Notes under the pieces: generated by a model
Databases searched by the model: none
The model's input: the letters and a program-made list of their open reading frames with translations, nothing else
What the model was told of the DNA's origin: nothing
NCBI RefSeq assembly: GCF_014193425.1
Contig: NZ_JACHZG010000001.1
Span: 620,001 to 684,000, forward strand
Direction of reading: 5' to 3'
Origin: Microlunatus antarcticus
Lineage (GTDB): Bacteria > Actinomycetota > Actinomycetes > Propionibacteriales > Propionibacteriaceae
Length of the DNA: 64,000 nt
Made by a program: the position numbers and the translations under genes
Shown here: positions 49,280 through 56,109 of the stretch, piece by piece
Layout: the number at the start of each line of letters is the position of its first letter
Position numbering within the stretch: position 1 is the stretch's first letter

Positions 49280-49882
49280 TCAGGCGCGGGTGCCGCGCAC
49301 GACGGCGAGCGCCTCGCCGAAGCCGACCGGGCGGCAGCCGTACGCCAGGGCGTGGGCGCGCAGTGCCGGCTCGGCCCGGAACAGGGCCAGCCCGCGCCGG
49401 AGGAGGACCGGGACCGGCTTGCGGTGCTCGGAGACGTCGCGGACGAAGCGGAAGAGCAGGGTCTGCAGGCGGGGCCGGTCGAGGTAGATCGCGTCCATCT
49501 CCAGGCCGGCCGCGCGGCAGGCCGGGACGAGGTCCGGGGCGAAGAGGCCTTCGGCCACGAACGTCGCTGCGTCCCCGAGCTCGACCGTGCGCAGCCCCGT
49601 ACGGCGGCTGGTCGCGATGTCGTAGACGGGCACCTCCGCGGACCCGGTCCGGCAGAGCGACACCAGCGCCGCGAGCGCCGCCCCGGCGTCCCAGCTGCCC
49701 GGGTCGTCCCAGTCGACGGCGGGGGCCTCGTCGGCCCCCACCGTGGTGGTCGTCCGGGGGTTGGCCGGGTCGTCCTCGTCGCGGTAGAAGTCGTCGAGGT
49801 TGACCCGCGGGCAGGCGACCACGGAGACGAGCCGGGACTTGCCGCTCCCCGAGGGACCGGCGAGCAGGACGAGCGCGGGCAC
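49280..49882 (-). CDS. P-loop uridine-kinase-like protein
   Basis: This 200-residue protein has Walker A GPSGSGKS (about 9-16), the VNLDDFYRDEDDP segment (uridine-kinase-like Asp site), and VFVAEGLFAPDLV. It probably phosphorylates a nucleoside or similar small molecule. It ends three bases from the MFS stop (convergent) and starts 34 bases after the lysine aminotransferase stop on the same strand. Confidence 0.82.
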   Translation of the reverse strand: MPALVLLAGPSGSGKSRLVSVVACPRVNLDDFYRDEDDPANPRTTTTVGADEAPAVDWDDPGSWDAGAALAALVSLCRTGSAEVPVYDIATSRRTGLRTVELGDAATFVAEGLFAPDLVPACRAAGLEMDAIYLDRPRLQTLLFRFVRDVSEHRKPVPVLLRRGLALFRAEPALRAHALAYGCRPVGFGEALAVVRGTRA

Positions 49883-49916
49883 CGGGCGATCCTAGGCCCG
49901 CCCGGCGCCCGCGGGA

Positions 49917-51251
49917 TCAGGCCGAGACGCGCGCCACCGAGCGCTCGAGGGCGGTGACGGCCTCGTCGAGCTCCTCCGCCGTGACGACCAGCGCCGGGCG
50001 GAAGCGGATGGAACGTTCGCCGCAGGGGAGGGCGACGACCTGCTCGTGCTCGAAGAGGTCCACGACCACGGAGTCGCGGGTCGTCCGGTCGGCGAGGTCG
50101 ACGGCGGCGAAGAGGCCGCGCCCGCGCGGGTTGTCCATGACCGGCGAGCCGGCCGCGACGCGCTGCAGCCCCGCGAGGAGGTGCTCGCCCATGGCCGCGG
50201 CGTGCTCGAAGAGCCCGTCCGACTCCATGATCTCGAGCATCCGGCGAGACCGGACCATGTCGACCAGGCCGCCGCCCCAGGTGGAGTTGATCCGGCCCTG
50301 GACGACGAAGACGTTCTGCTCGACCTCGTCCACCCGGCCGCCGGCCATGATCCCGCCGACCTGCGCCTTCTTGGAGAACGCGACGACGTCGGGAGTCACG
50401 CCGAGCTGCTGGTAGGCCCACGCGTTGCCGGTCGTGCCGACGCCGGTCTGCACCTCGTCGAAGATCATCAGGGCGTCGTGGTCGTGGGCGAGCTGCTTCA
50501 TCCGCGCGAAGAACTCGGGCCGGACGTGGTTGTCGCCGCCCTCGCCCTGGATCGGCTCGGCGATGAAGGCGGCGATGTCGTGCGGGTGGGCCCGGAACGC
50601 GCGCTCGGCCTGCTCCAGCGCGTGCGCCTCGGCGGCCTCGACCTCGTCCAGGTGGTCGGCGAGCGGGAAGCGCACGGCGGGCACGTCGATGCGCGGCCAG
50701 TCGAACTTCGGGAAGCGGTCGGTCTTGTTCGGCTCGGTGTTGGTCAGCGACATCGTGTAGCCGCTGCGCCCGTGGAACGCCCGGCTCAGGTGCATGATCT
50801 TGGTCCCGAGCTCACGGCTGCGGCCGTGGGACTCGTTCCAGCGGCTCTTCCAGTCGAACGCGACCTTGAGCGCGTTCTCGACGGCGAGCGCCCCGCCCTC
50901 GACGAAGAACAGGTGCGGCAGGGCCGGATCGCCCAGCACCCGCGCGAACGTCGCGACGAAGTCGGCGTACGCGGTGCTGTAGACGTCCGGGTTGGCCGGC
51001 TTGTGCAGCGCGACCTGGCCGAGCTCGGCGACGAAGCTCGGGTCGTCGGCCAGGCCGGGGTGGTTGAAGCCCAGCGGCGACGACGCGAAGAACGTGTAGA
51101 GGTCGAGGTAGCGCCGACCCGTGCGGGAGTCGACGATGCGCGAGCCGCGGCTGCGCTCGAGGTCGACGACGAGGGCGGCGGGGTCGGTCAGGAGGTGCGT
51201 GGCGAGCACCTCGTGCACCTCGGCGGGCGTCAGTCGGGTCTGTTCGGCCAT
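49917..51251 (-). CDS. lat: L-lysine 6-transaminase
   Basis: This 444-residue PLP enzyme of fold type I has length and motifs of LAT: GRRYLDLYTFFASSPLGFNHPGL near the start, the FIAEPIQGEGGDNHVRPEFF segment, IFDEVQTGVG near 268-277, and the PLP-binding Lys in VVAFSKKAQVGGIMAGGR (near 300). It moves the epsilon-amino group of lysine to 2-oxoglutarate, the first step of lysine catabolism or of aminoadipate formation. A palindrome lies just upstream of its start. Confidence 0.95.
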   Translation of the reverse strand: MAEQTRLTPAEVHEVLATHLLTDPAALVVDLERSRGSRIVDSRTGRRYLDLYTFFASSPLGFNHPGLADDPSFVAELGQVALHKPANPDVYSTAYADFVATFARVLGDPALPHLFFVEGGALAVENALKVAFDWKSRWNESHGRSRELGTKIMHLSRAFHGRSGYTMSLTNTEPNKTDRFPKFDWPRIDVPAVRFPLADHLDEVEAAEAHALEQAERAFRAHPHDIAAFIAEPIQGEGGDNHVRPEFFARMKQLAHDHDALMIFDEVQTGVGTTGNAWAYQQLGVTPDVVAFSKKAQVGGIMAGGRVDEVEQNVFVVQGRINSTWGGGLVDMVRSRRMLEIMESDGLFEHAAAMGEHLLAGLQRVAAGSPVMDNPRGRGLFAAVDLADRTTRDSVVVDLFEHEQVVALPCGERSIRFRPALVVTAEELDEAVTALERSVARVSA

Positions 51252-51269
51252 GTCTGCTCCTTGGGTCGT

Positions 51270-51296
51270 GTCTGGCAGAAAGATATCCTGCCAGAC
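51270..51296. promoter_or_regulatory. Candidate operator of lat
   Basis: GTCTGGCAG (51270-51278) and CTGCCAGAC (51288-51296) form a perfect 9-bp inverted repeat with a nine-base AT-rich spacer, 19 bases upstream of the lat start. It likely overlaps the promoter. Lrp-type control of lat is known in mycobacteria; here the nearby ArsR-type gene is another candidate regulator. Confidence 0.6.
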
Positions 51297-51366
51297 CAGA
51301 GGAGCGCGGGAAAATCGGCGGGTGAGGCCCCGTACGACAAGAGTTAACCCGGCTGTGGCGGGACCG

Positions 51367-51750
51367 TCACGTGGGCGGCAGGGCGGCTCGGGGGTCGGCC
51401 AGCGGGAACTCGGGGTCCGGGGCGAGCGAGCCGTCGGGTGCGATGTGGTCGAAGATCTGGTGCACCAGCGTCAGGACGTGCGGGTCGTCGACCGTGTAGA
51501 TCTGCCGGCGGCCGTCCCGGCGGGCGCTGACCAGCCCGGCGAGCCGGAGCTTGGTCAGGTGCTGGCTGGCCGTGGCGATGCTCACCCCGGCCTTCTCCGA
51601 GAGGGTGCCGACGTCGTGCTCCCCGGCGGCGGCCAGGGCGACCAGGTGCAGCCGCACCGGCGTCCCGAGCAGGGCGAACGTCCGGGCGGCGACGTCGAGC
51701 TGGTCACCGGTGGGCTCGGTCGTCACCCCCTGATCATGCCCGCCGCCCAC
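51367..51750 (-). CDS. ArsR-family transcriptional regulator
   Basis: This winged-helix protein has about 127 residues. The ArsR core is seen in ARTFALLGTPVRLHLVALAAAGEHDVGTL and the recognition helix region VSIATASQHLTKLRLAGLVSARRDGRRQIYTV. The CxC metal motif of ArsR/SmtB sensors is absent, so it may sense another ligand. GTG 51726 is an alternative start. It lies upstream of lat on the same strand, with the lat operator-like palindrome between them. Confidence 0.88.
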   Translation of the reverse strand: MGGGHDQGVTTEPTGDQLDVAARTFALLGTPVRLHLVALAAAGEHDVGTLSEKAGVSIATASQHLTKLRLAGLVSARRDGRRQIYTVDDPHVLTLVHQIFDHIAPDGSLAPDPEFPLADPRAALPPT

Positions 51751-51827
51751 CCCGGGTCAGGCGTCCGTGGCTCGCGTCACGTCACTTCGATACTTGCGCG
51801 AACGACGAAACGTGACAGGGTGGGGGC

Positions 51828-53081
51828 ATGCGCGCGCTCCGACCGGTCCTCCTCTGCCTGCTGCTGGCGGTCCCTGCGGTCGCCCTGCGGCTCACCGGGA
51901 CCGAGGTGGCCCCGGGCGTGGCCCTGCTGACGTTCGGGATCGCGGTCGTGGCGTCGTCGTTCGTGCTGGCCTGGGCGGCCGAGGCGGCCGAGGTCGACAT
52001 CGCGGGCGGGCTGGCCATCGCCGTGCTCGCCGTGATCGCCGTGCTGCCCGAGTACGCGGTCGACCTCTACTTCGCCTACACCGCCGGCTCGCGCCCCGAG
52101 TACGTGCAGTTCGCCGCCGCCAACATGACCGGCTCGAACCGCCTGCTCCTCGGCCTCGGCTGGTCGCTCGTCGTGCTGCTGGCCCTCTACGTGGCCCGGC
52201 GGCGCACCGGCCGCCCGGTGAAGGAGCTCGTCCTCGACCCCGCGTACCGCATCGAGATCGGGTTCCTCGCGCTCGCGTCGCTGCTCGCGCTCGTCGTGCC
52301 CGCGACCGGGGAGATCCACCTCTGGCTGGGGCTCGTCCTGCTCGGTGTCTTCGTCTTCTACCTGGTCCGCATGGCGCGCTCGGGCTCCGACGACGAGCAC
52401 GACCTCGTCGGACCCGCGGCCCGGATCGGCGCCCTGCCCACCCGCACGCGACGCATCACGGTGGTGGCCATGTTCGTGGTGGCCGCGCTGGTCATCCTGG
52501 CCTCGGCCGAGCCGTTCGCCGACGCCCTGGTGCACAGCGGCCAGGCGCTGGGGATCGACCAGTTCCTGCTCGTGCAGTGGCTCGCGCCGCTGTCCTCGGA
52601 GGCGCCGGAGCTGATCATCGCGATGATCTTCGCGCTGCGGGGCAAGGGCGGGGCCGCCCTCGGCCTGCTCGTGTCGGCCAAGGTCAACCAGTGGACGCTG
52701 CTCGTCGGCAGCCTGCCGATCGCCTACCTCGCCGGCGGCGGCTCGACCAGCCTGGTGCTGGACTCCCGCCAGGTCGAGGAGTTCGCCCTGACCGTCGCGC
52801 AGACCCTGATGGGGATCGCGGTGCTGATCACGCTGCGCTTCCCGCGCTGGGCCGCGTGGACCCTGCTGGCGCTGTTCGGGATCCAGTTCGGCGTGCCCGG
52901 GACGGGTGGCCGGCTGGTCCTGACCGGCGTCTACCTCGTGCTCGCAACGGTCGCGCTGGTGATCAACCGGCACAGCGTCCTGCCCACCCTCGCCGCGCCG
53001 TTCCGGCGGACGCAGAGCGTCGTCAGCGCGGCTGCGGCGGACGTCAGAGAGCTTCAGCCGAGCGGATCGGCGGGTCGGTAG
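51828..53081 (+). CDS. CaCA-type sodium/calcium (cation) exchanger
   Basis: This 417-residue protein has about eleven helices and two inverted alpha-repeats. The first has AVLPEYAVDLYFAYT and ANMTGSNRLLLG (near 65-105); the second has LSSEAPELIIAMIFALRG and KVNQWTLLVGSLP (near 258-300). Conserved Glu residues in both repeats coordinate cations in this family. It likely exports Ca2+ in exchange for Na+ or H+. Its 3' end overlaps the convergent kinase gene by 38 bases. Confidence 0.88.
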   Translation: MRALRPVLLCLLLAVPAVALRLTGTEVAPGVALLTFGIAVVASSFVLAWAAEAAEVDIAGGLAIAVLAVIAVLPEYAVDLYFAYTAGSRPEYVQFAAANMTGSNRLLLGLGWSLVVLLALYVARRRTGRPVKELVLDPAYRIEIGFLALASLLALVVPATGEIHLWLGLVLLGVFVFYLVRMARSGSDDEHDLVGPAARIGALPTRTRRITVVAMFVVAALVILASAEPFADALVHSGQALGIDQFLLVQWLAPLSSEAPELIIAMIFALRGKGGAALGLLVSAKVNQWTLLVGSLPIAYLAGGGSTSLVLDSRQVEEFALTVAQTLMGIAVLITLRFPRWAAWTLLALFGIQFGVPGTGGRLVLTGVYLVLATVALVINRHSVLPTLAAPFRRTQSVVSAAAADVRELQPSGSAGR

Positions 53082-53904
53082 GCCTCGCCCACCCCGGCCA
53101 CGCCGGTCGCTGCCGCGGGAGGCAGCGCGCGACGAGGTCCAGCGCCGCCCGGACCGACGGGCGGGTCGAGGGGTCGGGCGCGGTGAGGCGCTCGACCGCG
53201 TCGGCCAGCGCGGCCGAGCCCGGACCCGGCCAACGTCGGGCCAGGGTCTCGCGGAGCACCGCGCCCACGCCGTAGACGTCCATGGCCGCGCTGACCGGCT
53301 CGCACGCCTCCATCTCGGGGCTGGCGTAGCCGAGCGTCCCCACGGGACGGCCCGCGGGCTGGCGGCTGCCCAGGCGACGGGAGCTGCCGAGATCGATCAG
53401 CACGGCGTGGCCGTCGCGGACCACGACGTTGGCGGGGGTGACGTCGAGGTGGGCGACCCCGCGGGCGTGCAGGGGCAGGAGCGCGCTGAGCAGCTGGCTG
53501 CCCAGCAGCGCCGCCGCCCCCGCGGGGATACGACGACGAGCCAGCAGGTCGTCGAGGTCGGAGCCGCCGACGTGCTCCTGCACGACGTACGGCAGCCCGG
53601 CGCCGAGGTCGTGGCGGTAGAGGTGCGGGAGGTGCGGGTGGAGGATGCCCTCCAGCGCCCGGACCTCGCGGCCGAGGGACGCCCGGGCGCGCGGGTGGTC
53701 GACCTGGTGCGGCCGCGGGAGCTTGACCACGACCGGGGCCCACAGGAGCCCGCACCAGCCCAGCCACGCCTCGCAGCGGCCACCGACCCCCAGCCGGCGC
53801 CACGCCTGCACGTCCGGGACCAGGGGTGCTCCCTCCGCCACGACCCAGACCGGGTCGCCGTCGTCGTCGACCTCGGTCGTCGAGGTCCGCTGCTCGACCG
53901 TCAT
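53044..53904 (-). CDS. Soluble Ser/Thr protein kinase of the RS-peptide locus
   Basis: This 286-residue protein is a Hanks-type kinase domain with no membrane helix or sensor. Key residues are present: a Gly-rich loop LGVGGRCEAW (38-47), Lys61 (VVVKLP), Glu80, the catalytic HLDVTPAN (D154, N159), a DLG in place of DFG (171-173), and a substrate-loop GTLGYASPE. It should be an active cytosolic kinase. It lies 85 bases after two Ser/Arg-repeat peptide genes on the same strand, with a hairpin between, suggesting those peptides as substrates. GAGGAAGAG precedes the ATG. Confidence 0.88.
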   Translation of the reverse strand: MTVEQRTSTTEVDDDGDPVWVVAEGAPLVPDVQAWRRLGVGGRCEAWLGWCGLLWAPVVVKLPRPHQVDHPRARASLGREVRALEGILHPHLPHLYRHDLGAGLPYVVQEHVGGSDLDDLLARRRIPAGAAALLGSQLLSALLPLHARGVAHLDVTPANVVVRDGHAVLIDLGSSRRLGSRQPAGRPVGTLGYASPEMEACEPVSAAMDVYGVGAVLRETLARRWPGPGSAALADAVERLTAPDPSTRPSVRAALDLVARCLPRQRPAWPGWARPTDPPIRSAEAL

Positions 53905-53950
53905 CGCCTGCTCTTCCTCGTCAGAGATCTGGGGTGCCCCTCGTGCGTAG

Positions 53951-53982
53951 GACGGGCCGTCCCGGGGTGGGGACGGCCCGTC
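53951..53982 (-). terminator. Hairpin between RS peptide genes and kinase
   Basis: A perfect 13-bp stem (53951-53963 with 53970-53982) closes a six-base loop, starting eight bases past the stop of the first RS peptide. On the minus strand it would partly terminate transcription or protect the transcript, giving much more peptide than kinase message. This is a common layout in peptide-modification operons. Confidence 0.7.
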
Positions 53983-53989
53983 GGGTGCG

Positions 53990-54088
53990 TCAGGAGCGCG
54001 AACGGCTCCGGCTCCGGCTGCGGCTCCGGCTGCGCGAGCGGCCGTGCTTCCGGTCGGCCACGAGGGCCTTGATGCGGATGATCTTCAT
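53990..54088 (-). CDS. RS-repeat peptide 1 (32 residues)
   Basis: This small gene encodes MKIIRIKALVADRKHG followed by eight Arg-Ser dipeptides. The ATG at 54088 has a near-perfect ribosome site (AGGAGGTGA, nine bases upstream), so translation should be strong. The peptide is very basic (charge about +13 before modification) with no Cys. The RS units use varied codons (CGC, CGG, CGT; AGC, TCG, TCC), so this is not a simple DNA repeat expansion. It sits between an ABC exporter and a Ser/Thr kinase. Likely a secreted or phosphorylated peptide; function is unknown. Confidence 0.8.
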   Translation of the reverse strand: MKIIRIKALVADRKHGRSRSRSRSRSRSRSRS

Positions 54089-54176
54089 GCGTGTTCACCT
54101 CCTCGTGAGCTGGTGGACTGGTCGGACGTGCTGGCGAGCGGGCGTTCCCGGGGTCCGGGGCTGACCGCCCGACCCG

Positions 54177-54272
54177 TCAGGAGCGCGAACGGCTGCGGCT
54201 GCGGGACCGGCTGCGGCTGCGCGAGCGGCCGTGCTTCCGGTCGGCCGCGAGGCGCTTGATGCGGATGATCAT
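54177..54272 (-). CDS. RS-repeat peptide 2 (31 residues)
   Basis: This tandem paralog of peptide 1 encodes MIIRIKRLAADRKHG and again exactly eight Arg-Ser dipeptides. Its ATG overlaps the ABC exporter stop (ATGA), so it is translationally coupled to it. Compared with peptide 1, the head differs at three positions (one Lys lost, A to R, V to A), while all differences in the RS part are synonymous, including an AGC to TCC serine switch. That pattern indicates selection on the RS tail. It is probably a substrate or cargo of the neighbouring kinase and exporter. Confidence 0.8.
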   Translation of the reverse strand: MIIRIKRLAADRKHGRSRSRSRSRSRSRSRS

Positions 54273-56005
54273 GAGGTCATCACCCCCTCCCGGGTCTCGT
54301 GGCGGGCGACGGCACCGAGCGGTGCGGTCGAGCTCTGGGTCAGGTGGACGATGCGGTCGGCGACGCGCGCCAGGGCCGGGTCATGGGTCACCAGGAGGGT
54401 CGTGCGCCGGGCGGTCGTGGCCCGGACCGCGTCGATCACGTGCGCCGCGGAGGCCGCGTCGAGCGAGGCGGTCGGCTCGTCGAGCAGCACCAGCCGGGCC
54501 GGCGAGACGGCGGCCCGCGCCAGGGCGACCCGGCGTCGCTGACCGCCCGACAGCCGCAGGCCGCCCTCGCCCAGCGGGGTGTCGTAGGCCAGCGGCAGCC
54601 GGTCCACGAACTCGTCCACGTGGGTCCGGGCGCACGCCTCGACGACCTGGGCCCGGGTCGCGGTCCGCGACCCGAAGGCGACGTTCTGGGCGAGGGTCGC
54701 GTCCAGCAGCCAGGGGTCCTGCGGCACGTAGGCGATCTGCTCGCGGACGCTCTGCCGGGTCCAGCGGCGCAGGTCGGTGCCGTCGACCAGGATCGTCCCG
54801 GTCTCGGGGTCCCACAGCCGGAGGAGCAGCAGGAGCAGGGTGCTCTTGCCGACCCCGCTCGGGCCGAACAGGCACACGGTCTCGCCGCGCTCGATCGTCA
54901 GGTCCACGTCCGCGAGCACCGGGCGCCCGGGCTCGTAGCCGAACCCGACCCCCCGGAACTCCACCGGCCCGAGCAGCGCCGGGGCCACCACGGCCCCGGC
55001 CGCGTCGGGTCCCTCCGGCTCGGCCTCGAGGACGTCGTTGATCCGGTCGGCGCTCGCGCCGGCCCGGGCCCAGACGCCGGACAGGCGGGTGAGGGCGCGG
55101 ACGGGGGAGTAGAGGTCGCGCAGGTAGCCGAGCACCACGAGCAGGCCGCCCGTGCTCAGCGACCCGTTAGTGACCTGGAGGCCGCCGGCGACCAGGACCA
55201 GGGCGGCGCCGAGCGCCAGCACGAGGTCGGCGTACGGGGTCCAGCGGGTCTCGACGTCGACGGCGGCGACGTTCGTCCGGAGCAGGTCGGCGTTCGTGCT
55301 GCCGAAGTCGCCGACCGCGCGGTCGACGCGGCCGAAGGCCTGGACGGCGACGACGTTGCGGAGCAGGTCGGTCGCCGTCGTGCTCAGCCGACCGGCCGCG
55401 GAACGGGCCGCGACCTGGCTGGAGCGGACGCGACGGCGCTGGTGGACGGCCAGCACCGCGAGCAGCGGGACGACGAGCAGGCCGAGCAGCGCGAGCCACG
55501 GGTCGAGCGCGACCAGGACGACGGTGACGCCGACGAGCATGAGCACGTCGGGCACGAGGCTGAGCGTCGTGGCCGCGACCGCGTCGAGGACCCGGCCGAC
55601 GTCCGAGGTGAGCCGGGAGACGACCTCGGCGCTGCGGGTGCCCGCGTGCCAGCGCAGGGAGAGCCGCAGGCTGCGGCTGAGGACGTCGTGGCGCAGACCG
55701 GCACCCAGCCGCTCGGCCGTCCGCTCGGCGGAGCGGGTCGCGCCGAGGTCGAGCAGGCTGACCAGCACGCTGGTGAGGAGCGTCGTGACCCCGGCGCCGA
55801 CCAGCAGGAGCGCGGGGTCGACGCCGGCGAGGACGGGCGGGATGCCGTCACGCTCGATGGCCCAGTCGACGGCGAGCGCCAGCGGCCAGGGCCGGGCGAG
55901 CTCCGCCCCCACCTGCAGCACCGACAGGCCGCAGGAGGCGACCAGCGCACGACGGTGCGTTCGGGCCGGCTCCACGACGAGGCGGAGGAGGGAGGAGGTG
56001 CTCAC
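54269..56005 (-). CDS. ABC exporter (fused membrane and ATPase domains) of the RS-peptide locus
   Basis: This 578-residue type I ABC half-transporter has six membrane helices (about 1-310), then an ATPase domain with Walker A GPSGVGKST (near 378), Q-loop, signature LSGGQRRRVALARA (near 483), Walker B LVLLDEPTASLD and the switch His in VTHDP. It has no C39 peptidase domain, so it would not cleave a leader. It exports a small molecule or peptide as a dimer. The second RS peptide gene overlaps its stop, suggesting the RS peptides as cargo. GTG 56005 lies at the family start. Confidence 0.9.
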   Translation of the reverse strand: MSTSSLLRLVVEPARTHRRALVASCGLSVLQVGAELARPWPLALAVDWAIERDGIPPVLAGVDPALLLVGAGVTTLLTSVLVSLLDLGATRSAERTAERLGAGLRHDVLSRSLRLSLRWHAGTRSAEVVSRLTSDVGRVLDAVAATTLSLVPDVLMLVGVTVVLVALDPWLALLGLLVVPLLAVLAVHQRRRVRSSQVAARSAAGRLSTTATDLLRNVVAVQAFGRVDRAVGDFGSTNADLLRTNVAAVDVETRWTPYADLVLALGAALVLVAGGLQVTNGSLSTGGLLVVLGYLRDLYSPVRALTRLSGVWARAGASADRINDVLEAEPEGPDAAGAVVAPALLGPVEFRGVGFGYEPGRPVLADVDLTIERGETVCLFGPSGVGKSTLLLLLLRLWDPETGTILVDGTDLRRWTRQSVREQIAYVPQDPWLLDATLAQNVAFGSRTATRAQVVEACARTHVDEFVDRLPLAYDTPLGEGGLRLSGGQRRRVALARAAVSPARLVLLDEPTASLDAASAAHVIDAVRATTARRTTLLVTHDPALARVADRIVHLTQSSTAPLGAVARHETREGVMTS

Positions 56006-56109
56006 GGCATCCACACTCGGTCGGGCCCGGTGCAGCCCGCCATCGGACCTTCGGGCTAGTCCGATCGTCCGACGGCGCGGGGACGTCCGCGGGCTTACGC
56101 TCGCTGACC

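Noticed and set aside
53990-54272. RS-encoding stretches as a simple GC-rich microsatellite
   Set aside because: Considered because the DNA is repetitive, but varied codons, equal repeat number, strong ribosome site, stop codons in place and ATGA coupling all favour real genes, so they are listed as CDS.
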